A stretch of DNA of 64,000 nt from Bacillus shivajii (GTDB lineage Bacteria > Bacillota > Bacilli > Bacillales > Salisediminibacteriaceae): contig NZ_CP084703.1 of assembly GCF_020519665.1 (NCBI RefSeq), positions 868,001-932,000 of the forward strand, given 5' to 3'. Positions 17,798 to 26,098 of this stretch are shown here, in pieces. Below the pieces are notes generated by a model. That model had not been told where the DNA came from. It searched no databases and saw only the letters and a list, made by a program, of their open reading frames with translations. Numbering within the stretch: the first letter of the stretch is position 1; each line of letters opens with the position of its first letter. The position numbers and the translations under genes were made by a program.

Positions 17798-19312
17798 TTG
17801 GCATTATTTAAAGATCTAAATATCGAGCAATCGATATTACGTGCAATTGAAAGCATGGGGTTTACAGAAGCGACCCCGATTCAAGAACAGGTTGTCCCAT
17901 ATGGAAAAGAAGGAAAAGACATTATTGGTCAAGCGCAAACTGGAACAGGTAAAACAGCAGCGTTTAGTATTCCTTTAATTGAAAATATGGAAGCAGAACA
18001 AAAGCATCCACAAGGTCTTGTGTTAACACCAACGCGTGAGTTAGCCATTCAAGTTTCACAAGAAATTAATAAGCTTGGTCAATTCAAAGGCGTTCGTTCA
18101 CTACCTATTTACGGCGGACAAGATATTGGCAAGCAAATTCGTGGTTTAAAAGACCGTCCACAAATTATCGTTGCAACACCAGGACGTTTTATGGACCATA
18201 TGCGTCGTAAAACGATTCGTCCTGAATTTATGAAATCCGTTGTTTTAGATGAAGCTGATGAGATGCTAAGCATGGGCTTTATCGAGGACATTGAAACGAT
18301 TTTGGCAGACGTTCCTGCTGAAAGAAATACGATGCTATTTTCAGCGACGATGCCACCACGATTAAAAACAATCGTACAAAAATTCATGAATGATCCAATC
18401 TCTATTGCAATTAAAGCAAAAGAAATGACGGTTGAAAACATTGAACAACGCTACATCGAAGTGCGTGAAAAAGAAAAGTTTGATGCGCTATGTCATTTAT
18501 TAGACATAGACCCTCCTGAGCTTGCGATCGTTTTCGGTCGTACGAAACGAAGAGTCGACGAGTTAACGGAATCGTTAAGCATTCGCGGCTTTGCAGCGGA
18601 AGGGTTACACGGTGATATGAAACAAGAGCGTCGTGACCAAGTGATTCGTAAGTTTAAACGAGGAACGATCGAAATTCTCGTTGCAACAGATGTTGCTGCG
18701 CGTGGACTTGATGTAAATAACGTGTCTCACGTGTTTAACTTTGACTTACCGCAAGACTCTGAAAGCTACGTTCACCGTATTGGCCGTACAGGTCGTGCCG
18801 GAAAAAGCGGGATTGCTTTTAGCTTTGTGACACCAAAAGAAAAAGATCACTTAAACGTGATTGAAAAAGTTACAAAGAAACCGATGAAACGTCAAGGCGT
18901 ACCAACGTTTGCTGAAGCACTTGCTGGTCGTCATCAACAAGCAGTTTCTCAATTAGAAAAAGCATTAGGCCAAGAGCTTGATGAAAACCTTTATGGTTAT
19001 GCTCAGACACTGATGGAAGACAATGACCCTGTTGCGCTTGTAGCTGCAGCATTAAAAATGGTCACAAAAGAACCGAGTAAACAGACAGTGAAAATTACTG
19101 GAGAAGCACCGGTTCGTACGAAAAGAAAGTCTGGGGGAGGCGGATTCTCCCGTAAGCGTAATGATGACCGAAAAGGTGGTAAAGGCGGTTATCGTAAAGG
19201 TGGCGGCGGCGGTGGTCGTGAACGTGATCGTAACCGTAAACCACGTAAAGAACGTGACTCAATGAAACTTCGTGGTGGCGGAGGCGGAAAGAAACGCTCT
19301 CGTCAAGATTAA
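17798..19312 (+). CDS. cshA: DEAD-box RNA helicase CshA
   Basis: A 504-residue RNA helicase. Q motif ATPIQEQ, AQTGTGKT near residue 45, DEADEMLSMGF near 150, SATMPPR, and HRIGRTGRAGKSG near 325 are intact; then a dimerisation-like region, and a tail from about 440 that is rich in Gly, Arg and Lys (SGGGGFSRKRN, KGGYRKGGGGGG), typical of CshA RNA binding. CshA works with the RNA degradosome and in cold ribosome assembly. TTG 17798 is chosen because AAAGGAAG lies seven bases before it; the in-frame ATG at 17780 has no such site. Confidence 0.88.
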   Translation: MALFKDLNIEQSILRAIESMGFTEATPIQEQVVPYGKEGKDIIGQAQTGTGKTAAFSIPLIENMEAEQKHPQGLVLTPTRELAIQVSQEINKLGQFKGVRSLPIYGGQDIGKQIRGLKDRPQIIVATPGRFMDHMRRKTIRPEFMKSVVLDEADEMLSMGFIEDIETILADVPAERNTMLFSATMPPRLKTIVQKFMNDPISIAIKAKEMTVENIEQRYIEVREKEKFDALCHLLDIDPPELAIVFGRTKRRVDELTESLSIRGFAAEGLHGDMKQERRDQVIRKFKRGTIEILVATDVAARGLDVNNVSHVFNFDLPQDSESYVHRIGRTGRAGKSGIAFSFVTPKEKDHLNVIEKVTKKPMKRQGVPTFAEALAGRHQQAVSQLEKALGQELDENLYGYAQTLMEDNDPVALVAAALKMVTKEPSKQTVKITGEAPVRTKRKSGGGGFSRKRNDDRKGGKGGYRKGGGGGGRERDRNRKPRKERDSMKLRGGGGGKKRSRQD

Positions 19313-19325
19313 CAAAATTAGTCAC

Positions 19326-19359
19326 AAAAGGTATCTTCGATAAATGAAGATACCTTTTT
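19326..19359 (+). terminator. Intrinsic terminator of cshA
   Basis: AAAGGTATCTTC / GAAGATACCTTT stem, loop GATAAAT, then TTTC, 14 bases after the stop. Confidence 0.85.
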
Positions 19360-19373
19360 CTGTTTAAGGATAT

Positions 19374-19414
19374 ACCAATTTTTTCCAGGTGCCTGGCACC
19401 TGGATAAAATTGGT
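19374..19414. repeat. GGTGCCTGGCACC-family palindrome with extended arms
   Basis: Twenty-base arms around a central T, with a single mismatch (19 of 20 pair). The outer arm ACCAATTTT/AAAATTGGT is specific to this place. It lies directly after the cshA terminator in a 336-base gap; the remainder of the gap before the SNF2 gene shows no gene. Confidence 0.85.
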
Positions 19415-19648
19415 TAATTGTCCCTCGTTTTAAAGCTTCCTTGAAACGACGATAAAATTCACGGTGAATGTAAGGATAGACAAGCTTTCATAGATAAAAT
19501 TTGGTAAAATGAAGGGATAATGGTCAATACTTGTAATGGAAAATAAAATTTACACGAGCGAACAGACGTGGCGAAGTTCTTTTAGAAATCTCGTCTATAA
19601 TCAGTTAGTCTATAATATAGTCATTTAGATGGGTGTGAGGTGAAGACG

Positions 19649-22600
19649 GTGAGGAATCATGCAATTTTAGAAGAGAAGGATATTGAGGGCTTATGTGACC
19701 TTCCGAATACATACAAAAGAGGTAAACGATATTTTACGGAAGGAAGAGTCGATGACTTTCGTTGGGATCTTCACGAAGAGTGTTATAAAGCATGGGTGGT
19801 TGGCTCGAAGTCTTATGAAGTGAAAATCAATTTATATGAAAATGGTACGATCAAAGGTTGCTCTTGCAGCTGTCCTGCTTTTCAAGACTTTACGGGGATT
19901 TGTAAGCACATCGTTGCTGTATTGCTTTATATGAAAAAGAAACATGGTTCAGAAGGAGAACGAGTGCTGTCGTCTACTCAACATGGCTTGAAAGAACAAC
20001 TAAAAGATAAAGAAGTCGTTCACCGCTTAAAAGTAAAGGAACCTGCCCAAACGAAAGCATTACCTGAAATGGAAATGATGAAAGCGAAAAATTTTATTCA
20101 TTCCTTTAGTGAAGTATATTACAACAAACAAGAACGTTATCGCGAAAAAGAGCTTCTCTCAGTTCAGTACGAACTGACTTTGCACGGTGGTTTTCGAACA
20201 AATCATGGTAGTATCGTAACGTTGGAATTGAAAATAGGCCCGAAGAAGCTGTATGTTGTAAAAGATATAAAGGAGTTTTTAGAAGCTGTATTTGAAAAGC
20301 GGTCATTAAAATTCGCAAAGCATTTCACTTATGACCCGTTAGATTATGACTTTTCAATTGAAGATCGCCACATACTTGAAACGATTTGGAAGTATTATCA
20401 AGTACAAGAAGATTCATCACCTAGCTCAATGGCCTACTACGGTTCTCGAAAAAGAGACAGGAGAAGTTGGACGGTTCCAGGTTCTGTCTTTGATGAGGTT
20501 CTTGATCTATTAGGTGATCGTCAAGTGACAGTTGAAACTCCAAATGGAACGATTCATGGTATAGATGTATCATCTGAAAGATTGCCAATGGAATTTCACC
20601 TTGAGCAAAATGATAACTATGAAGGGACGTACAAATTTACGTGGGAAAATGAAGATGACTTTATTTTATTAGACAAAGAATATAATGCGGCGCTTTACAA
20701 AGAAACGTTTTATAAATTGCCTACAGAAGGACGAGAAGCTGTTCATCTTCTTTCAAGACACTTTGAACTTCATGGGAAGGCATCGTTACACTTTGAGAAA
20801 AACGAACTCGAGAATTTCACATCTATGGTTATACCGCAATTAAAACAAGTCGGTGATGTCGGTATTAGTGAAGAGATCGATGACTTAATCGATATGTCGC
20901 CATTAAAAGCGAACCTTTATGTTGATTATGATGAAGAACGATTACGAGCAGAAGTAGTTTTTCATTACGGTGAGCACGAGTTTTCTCCCTTTGATCATGA
21001 ATCGGAGACGACAGAGAAGGTCGTTGTCCGTGATGTTGAACAGGAGCTATATTTATTATCACTAATAGAAAACATTCCATTCAAATACAACGGGAAAGAA
21101 CTTTATTTAAATGACTTTGATGAGATCATTGATTTTGTTTTTGACGAGATCCCAAAGCTTTCACAAGATTTTCATTTATATGCAACGAGTAAGGTGAAAA
21201 ACTTAATGTATTCACCTGATGTTCAGCCAACAGTGAAAGTTGAGACGAACCAAGAGTTAAGTTTGTTAGACGTATCATTTCAAATGGACGACTTATATGA
21301 AGATGAGATCGATGCATTGCTAAAAGATTTATTAGCAAACAAAAAATATTATCGCCTATCAAATGGTTCGTTTGTCTCGCTTGAAGATCAGGCTTTTCAA
21401 GAAGTAAAAGAGCTTTATGAAGATTTGGATTTACCAAGTCATGATCTACGAGCGAATACATCTGTTCCGTTTTTAAAGGCATTTCAGCTAGATCATGAAA
21501 ATACGTCTGTTTTAAAGCGAGGCAAGCAGTTTAAGGCACTTATTGAAGCAGTCGATCATCCTGAGGAGATGGATTTTGAGCTACCAGACGAACTTCAGGC
21601 TGAGCTTCGCCAATATCAGGAAACCGGCTTCAAGTGGATCATGTCACTGGCTCATTACAATTTAGGGGGCATCCTCGCCGATGACATGGGACTAGGGAAA
21701 ACGGTGCAGATGATTGCCTACCTTTTAAAGCAAAAAGAGCTGGGAGTAACAGAGCCATCACTTATTGTTTGCCCATCTAGCCTTGTTTTTAACTGGAAAA
21801 AAGAGATTGAACGATTTGCTCCATCGCTAAACGTGAAAGTCATTACTGGTACTGTTCAGGAGCGACAAACGTTGATCAGTGAAGAAGATAGTGATACAGA
21901 TGTTTGGATCACCTCTTATCCACTAATTAGAAGAGATCATGACGCATATGATGAAAAAGTTTTTTCATCAATGCTTTTAGATGAAGCTCAATACGTCAAA
22001 AACGATTGGACGAAAACGGCAAAAGCCGTTAAATCAATTCGAGCGAAGTATTTCTTTGCCCTTAGTGGAACGCCGATCGAAAACTCGTTAGATGAATTGT
22101 ACTCGATTTTTGATATCGTTCTTCCGGGGTTATTCCAACATAAACGTGCATATAAGGAAATGTCGCAAGAACGCATCACAAAGCGAATTCGCCCGTTCGT
22201 CTTACGTAGGTTGAAAAAAGATGTATTAAAAGATTTACCTGAGAAAATTGAAAACGTCCAATACACTGAGCTCAATGAAGAGCAGAAAAAAGTGTATATG
22301 GCCCAATTAAGGCTCATAAAAGATGAAGCAAGTGATGCCATTAAACAAAATGCCTTTCAAGAGAACCGAATGAAAATTTTAGCGGGTCTTACAAGGTTAC
22401 GACAAATTTGTTGTCATCCCGGCATGTTTCTTGAGAATTATGAGGGAGGCTCGGGAAAACTAGAGCGGCTTCTCGACTATATCGAGGAGGCAAATGCAAA
22501 TGGACAAAGGCTCGTAATATTTAGTCAGTTCACAACGATGCTTGCGATTTTAAAAGATGAGTTTGACCGACGTGGCTGGCAATACCATTATCTTGATGGA

Positions 22601-22969
22601 TCAACTCCTTCAGAAGAAAGGCTTAAATTAGCTGATCGATTTAACGAAGGGGAGAAAGACTTCTTTTTAATTTCTTTAAAAGCTGGAGGTACTGGTTTAA
22701 ACTTGACGGGTGGAGATACAGTTGTCTTGTACGATTCGTGGTGGAACCCAGCAGTTGAAGAGCAGGCTGCAGACCGTGTATACCGTTACGGGCAGAAAAA
22801 AGTCGTTCAAGTAACAAAGCTCATTACGACTGGTACGATCGAAGAAAAAATCCATCAACTCCAAGAGCAAAAAAGAGAGCTATTAGACCAAGTGATTCAA
22901 TCTGGAGAAACGATGATTTCATCCTTAAATAAAGAAGACATCGAAGAACTATTAGAGCTTGAAACGTGA
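19649..22969 (+). CDS. SWIM zinc-finger SNF2-family helicase
   Basis: A 1106-residue protein. An N-terminal SWIM zinc finger is visible near residue 70 (CSCSCPAF...GICKHIV, a CxCx(n)CxH pattern). A long middle region of about 500 residues matches the bacterial SNF2-associated type. The SNF2 motor starts near 635: LRQYQETGFKWI, DDMGLGKT (Walker A), LDEAQ in the DEAH position, SGTPIEN, LRRLKKDV, then helicase-C with SLKAGGTGLNLT and DRVYRYGQ. Relatives include B. subtilis YwqA; such ATPases translocate on DNA or act on RNA polymerase, precise role unknown. GTG 19649 is chosen for the GAGGTGA site at 19637-19643; GTG 19640 overlaps it. Confidence 0.85.
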   Translation: MRNHAILEEKDIEGLCDLPNTYKRGKRYFTEGRVDDFRWDLHEECYKAWVVGSKSYEVKINLYENGTIKGCSCSCPAFQDFTGICKHIVAVLLYMKKKHGSEGERVLSSTQHGLKEQLKDKEVVHRLKVKEPAQTKALPEMEMMKAKNFIHSFSEVYYNKQERYREKELLSVQYELTLHGGFRTNHGSIVTLELKIGPKKLYVVKDIKEFLEAVFEKRSLKFAKHFTYDPLDYDFSIEDRHILETIWKYYQVQEDSSPSSMAYYGSRKRDRRSWTVPGSVFDEVLDLLGDRQVTVETPNGTIHGIDVSSERLPMEFHLEQNDNYEGTYKFTWENEDDFILLDKEYNAALYKETFYKLPTEGREAVHLLSRHFELHGKASLHFEKNELENFTSMVIPQLKQVGDVGISEEIDDLIDMSPLKANLYVDYDEERLRAEVVFHYGEHEFSPFDHESETTEKVVVRDVEQELYLLSLIENIPFKYNGKELYLNDFDEIIDFVFDEIPKLSQDFHLYATSKVKNLMYSPDVQPTVKVETNQELSLLDVSFQMDDLYEDEIDALLKDLLANKKYYRLSNGSFVSLEDQAFQEVKELYEDLDLPSHDLRANTSVPFLKAFQLDHENTSVLKRGKQFKALIEAVDHPEEMDFELPDELQAELRQYQETGFKWIMSLAHYNLGGILADDMGLGKTVQMIAYLLKQKELGVTEPSLIVCPSSLVFNWKKEIERFAPSLNVKVITGTVQERQTLISEEDSDTDVWITSYPLIRRDHDAYDEKVFSSMLLDEAQYVKNDWTKTAKAVKSIRAKYFFALSGTPIENSLDELYSIFDIVLPGLFQHKRAYKEMSQERITKRIRPFVLRRLKKDVLKDLPEKIENVQYTELNEEQKKVYMAQLRLIKDEASDAIKQNAFQENRMKILAGLTRLRQICCHPGMFLENYEGGSGKLERLLDYIEEANANGQRLVIFSQFTTMLAILKDEFDRRGWQYHYLDGSTPSEERLKLADRFNEGEKDFFLISLKAGGTGLNLTGGDTVVLYDSWWNPAVEEQAADRVYRYGQKKVVQVTKLITTGTIEEKIHQLQEQKRELLDQVIQSGETMISSLNKEDIEELLELET

Positions 22970-22977
22970 CGAATGTT

Positions 22978-23006
22978 CCGCTTCCATTTAGGAGGCGGTT
23001 CTTTTT
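22978..23006 (+). terminator. Intrinsic terminator of the SNF2 gene
   Basis: CCGCTTCC / GGAGGCGG stem around ATTTA, followed by TTCTTTTT, nine bases after the stop. Confidence 0.8.
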
Positions 23007-23027
23007 GATTTTTTTGTACGTTAATTT

Positions 23028-23425
23028 ATAAAATTTTAGCGAAGAAGTAGATCGACGTAGAGAAAATTTAAAAAAACTAAGTATAAGTTCAACTAACACC
23101 TCTGTCTTCGCCTAAAAGGCTCGCCAATCGGCGAGTTTTCTTTACACTATCAGAATTTATATAATTTCGGTTGATAGTATAACTGCTCCTGCGGTTACTC
23201 GTCGCATGTCGGAGTAATTTCGAAGAAGCTGTTGCTCGGTTCGGTGCAACTAAGGCTTTCGCCATTAGGACTTGGCGATAAGCCAAGTTTTGTTTATGAA
23301 TTTCAGGGAATATGTATAGGCCAATACGCATAATTCTAAAAGCGTATATCAAAATTTGTGATGAGAGTTGGACTATAATTTGGTTAATAAAATTTTAGTG
23401 AAGGAGCTGATTCGACGTAGATGAA
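23028..23425. repeat. Mosaic intergenic repeat (short form, with partial second left end)
   Basis: The block 23028-23147 matches 32571-32817 (TTTATAAAATTTTAGC, GACGTAG, AAGTATAAGTTCA, then CTAACACCTCTGTCTT and a GGCTCGCC/GGCGAG hairpin) but lacks the cassette present there. From 23148 a CTATCAGAATTTATATAA segment, one CTGCGGTTACTCGTCGCA dyad and a GATAAGCCAAGTTTTG segment match the long repeat at 51136-51783. Another copy of the left end (AAAATTTTAG, CGACGTAGA) sits at 23388-23425 just before the next gene. No coding sequence is apparent. Confidence 0.75.
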
Positions 23426-23457
23426 ATGAAAAAGTAGAAAAAGAAAGGGGGAAGGTC

Positions 23458-23700
23458 ATGACAGGGCAATATCCTATGAAAAGTCCAGGAGTTGCAGCTG
23501 TATTAAGTGCTCTTTGGACGGGGCTAGGACAAATCTATAACGGTCAAATCGGAAAAGGCATTCTATTTATGATCATTCAAATGATTAATGCACTATTATT
23601 TTTTGTTTTGATCGGGTTTATTACGTATCCTATTTTTTGGATCTTCGGAATGATTGATGCTTATAAATCAGCTGAGGCTTATAACCGGGGGGATCGATAA
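23458..23700 (+). CDS. Small TM2-like membrane protein
   Basis: Eighty residues with SPGVAAVLSALWTGLGQIYNGQIGKG followed by two hydrophobic segments and a short charged tail, the layout of TM2-domain proteins: the G-x-G-QxYNGQ loop, then membrane segments at about residues 35-55 and 52-65. The family's role in bacteria is unclear. A strong AAAGGGGGAAGG site precedes the ATG and a hairpin terminator follows. It stands between two repeat clusters. Confidence 0.75.
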   Translation: MTGQYPMKSPGVAAVLSALWTGLGQIYNGQIGKGILFMIIQMINALLFFVLIGFITYPIFWIFGMIDAYKSAEAYNRGDR

Positions 23701-23707
23701 TATCATT

Positions 23708-23766
23708 AAAAGAGGATGACTTATAAAGGAGCTTGGCACTTTGCTTTTGAGTCATCCTCTTTTTAA
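23708..23766 (+). terminator. Intrinsic terminator of the TM2-like gene
   Basis: AAAAGAGGATGACT and AGTCATCCTCTTTT form a long stem closing a 28-base loop, with a T run at the end. Confidence 0.75.
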
Positions 23767-23819
23767 AATTTGGCTGTTTTCTAAAAGATTGTTGCTTTTG
23801 AACAAAATACGATTACCAC

Positions 23820-24365
23820 TAAAATCCGTTACAGGCGGACGCTTTCACCACTAGGCACAAGTGCGACATCCATTCAAGCTTCACTCCGTTTGCTTTCATT
23901 GTGTCTTCTTTGCACCCCGGGGCACAAGTGCGACATCCGCTCTTGCTTCACTTCGTTTGCATTCACGGTGTCTTCTTTGCCGCGGACACGGCCTCAACTA
24001 ATTAGGGAGTTCCTGTCTCTTCCTCTACAAGCAATGCTTTGAAGCTGTATCCGTCCACCGGGCAAAACGTCACGTCCTGTGGCATGCCCGGCATTAGAAC
24101 GTCCTGTCCGTCGAGACAACTCGATACAGTAGAACTTCGACTAAAACCCCCACGTCCTGTGCGAACGTCGAAGTCACCAACGAGCGTTTACATCACGAGT
24201 AAGCTTCGAGTTGCCTCGACGGATAAACAACAGAGCCATACTAGTAGAGAAAGAGGCAGGCCTTGTGGAAGTTCGTGAAGCCATGCTCGTCGCTGGAGTC
24301 GCCGCCTTTTACTTCTTCACGTTATAAAAACAACACTCTTTACCTGCGACGAGTAATCGCAGGAA
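23820..24365. repeat. Mosaic GC-richer repeat cluster
   Basis: This 690-base gap holds two copies of a GGCACAAGTGCGACATCC module (near 23857 and 23941), each followed by GTGTCTTCTTTGC, several ACGTCCTGT motifs (near 24070, 24100 and 24150), and a CTGCGACGAGTAATCGCAGG dyad near 24343. The GGCACAAG and CTGTCTCTTCCTCTAC modules recur inside the hut-operon element at 48238-48546. Short open frames here follow the repeat and are not convincing genes. Confidence 0.7.
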
Positions 24366-24391
24366 CAATCTATGCGAAAAGAGCCTAAAAT

Positions 24392-24844
24392 TCACATAAA
24401 TAACGTTTGTATTTTGTCCCATTCTGAAGTTAACCAAAGTCCCCCAATAAGAGTCAAGAATCCACCAGCGATCAACGAAAATGTTCCTTTTCCCCAAACC
24501 ACAAACCAATGATTGATCATCACTTCTTTTCTATTGTTTTTTATATAATAGATGAGTTCGATCTCTTCTCCAAGCTTATGTTTATGTTTATTAAAACCAG
24601 TCATCGAACGAAATTGTTTTTTTGTACCGTCTATAGCATCGACATACTCAATAACGGGAAAGTAGGCGACGTTGCCAGAAATTTGATAATGACCAGGCCT
24701 TGAATCTTTCATTCGTTCAACGATAAAATCAACAATTGTTCCGTGGATCACTTTAGATTGATCCATATTTTTTTTCGTCTTAACTAGTTTAAAGATACCG
24801 TAAATGAATAAAGGCACTCCTATAAGTAATGCGATAATTGGCAT
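24392..24844 (-). CDS. DUF3592-type membrane protein
   Basis: A 150-residue protein with an N-terminal membrane segment (residues 2-20), a soluble stretch with VIHGTIVDFIVER, YFPVIEYVDAIDGTKKQFRS and GEEIELIYYIKNNRKEVMI, and a C-terminal membrane segment near 122-140. This ordering matches DUF3592 proteins, a beta-sandwich domain between two membrane spans; function unknown. AGGTGGAG precedes the ATG. It is isolated between two repeat clusters. Confidence 0.7.
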   Translation of the reverse strand: MPIIALLIGVPLFIYGIFKLVKTKKNMDQSKVIHGTIVDFIVERMKDSRPGHYQISGNVAYFPVIEYVDAIDGTKKQFRSMTGFNKHKHKLGEEIELIYYIKNNRKEVMINHWFVVWGKGTFSLIAGGFLTLIGGLWLTSEWDKIQTLFM

Positions 24845-24907
24845 ATTATCTCCACCTAAATTTTAAAAATTGTATTGAAACGTCAATATTTTATACGTTT
24901 TGTATCT

Positions 24908-25984
24908 GAATCAGTTTCATAACTCAAAATAAGATGCGAAAATCCGAATGATGAGCGTGAACTTCACTTCAGCCGGACGCTTTCCCGAGGGCTTGTCTTC
25001 AGCTAACTTAGGCTCAATAACTCTTCGCCTAAGTGGATCTTCAGACTGCGCTGATCCTCCGGGAGTCACCGCCTTTTGTTACGTTCACTTCTAAACAAAA
25101 CTTGGCTTTTCGTTAAAGAGATTCTTAGTACTCTTCACCTGCGACGAGCAAGCGTAGCGGCGCAGGAGCACTCTTTATCTGCGACGAGTAACCGCAGGAG
25201 CAACGAGCATTCGCTTCTCCGAATATTCTTCGAGCTGCCTTGACGCATCAACTTCCAAGAAGTGCTTGAAGAGGAAGAGGCACGTAGTCTGCGACGAGTA
25301 ACCGCAGGAGCAACGAGTATCGGCTTCCTCGAAATCCCTTCGAGCTGCGACGAGTAATCGCAGGAGCAACGAGCATTCGCTTCTCCGAATATTCTTCGAG
25401 CTGCCTCGACGCATCAACTTCCAAGAAGTGCTTGAAGAGGAAGAGGCACGTAGTCTGCGACGAGTAACCGCAGGAGCAACGAGCATTCGCTTCTCCGAAT
25501 ATTCTTCGAGCTGCCTCGACGCATCAACTTCCAAGAAGTGCTTGAAGAGGAAGAGGCACGTAGTCTGCGACGAGTAACCGCAGGAGCAACGAGTATCGGC
25601 TTCCTCGAAATCCCTTCGAGCTGCGACGAGTAATCGCAGGAGCAACGAGTATCGGCTTCCTCGAAATCCCTTCGAGCTGCGACGAGTAATCGCAGGAGCA
25701 ACGAGTATCGGCTTCCTCGAAACCCCTTCGAGCTGCGACGAGTAATCGCAGGAGCAACGAGTATCGGCTTCCTCGAAATCCCTTCGAGCTGCGACGAGTA
25801 ATCGCAGGAGCAACGAGTATCGGCTTCCTCGAAATCCCTTCGAGCTGCGACGAGTAATCGCAGGAGCACTTATCTATCGACCATAAATTTATAAATTCTG
25901 ATAGAGCAAATAAAACGTACAGTTAAAGAAAAAAATAATATCATTCGTTTCATTGTGCAAAAAACGTAATTATGAAATTGACTC
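24908..25984. mobile_element. MITE-like element A with 15-bp terminal inverted repeats
   Basis: The left end GAATCAGTTTCATAA (24908-24922) and the right end TTATGAAATTGACTC (25970-25984) are inverted repeats with 13 of 15 matches. The same ends close elements at 40308-40926 and 63181-63644. Shared internal parts are GCGTGAACTTCACTTCAG, GACGCTTTCCCGAGGGC and, near the right end, CAAATAAAACGTACA and TTCGTTTCATTG. No transposase frame is present; I saw no clear target duplication. This copy is longest because of a tandem array. Confidence 0.8.
25155..25868. repeat. Tandem array of a GCGACGAGTAAYCGC dyad with 56- and 110-bp periods
   Basis: The dyad starts at 25181, 25291, 25347, 25457, 25567, 25623, 25679, 25735, 25791 and 25847, so steps are 110, 56, 110, 110 and then five of 56. 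The 56-bp unit contains GAGTATCGGCTTCCTCGAAA; the 110-bp unit contains GCATTCGCTTCTCCGAATA and GCATCAACTTCCAAGAAG. Long minus-strand open frames run through it only because the periods leave frames open; they are not genes. Confidence 0.85.
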
Positions 25985-26037
25985 AACTTTCAAAGTTTCA
26001 ATTTTTTTAATATGAAAGTCTCTTTGTTCCATAAAAG

Positions 26038-26083
26038 CAAAAAACCAAGTTTTCACCGTAAGAGGCGATCACTTGGTTTTTCC
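26038..26083 (-). terminator. Intrinsic terminator of the large membrane-anchored protein gene
   Basis: AAAAACCAAGT and ACTTGGTTTTT form an 11-bp stem with a long loop; on the minus strand it is followed by T residues. It is 16 bases beyond the stop. Confidence 0.7.
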
Positions 26084-26098
26084 GAATATAATAGACGT

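Noticed and set aside
24039-24278. 79-codon plus-strand open frame
   Set aside because: It lies wholly inside the mosaic repeat cluster and has no ribosome binding site.
25175-25869. Long minus-strand open frames encoding Arg/Ser/Leu-rich repeat proteins
   Set aside because: They exist only because the tandem array leaves several frames open; no ribosome binding site, and the composition mirrors the DNA repeat.
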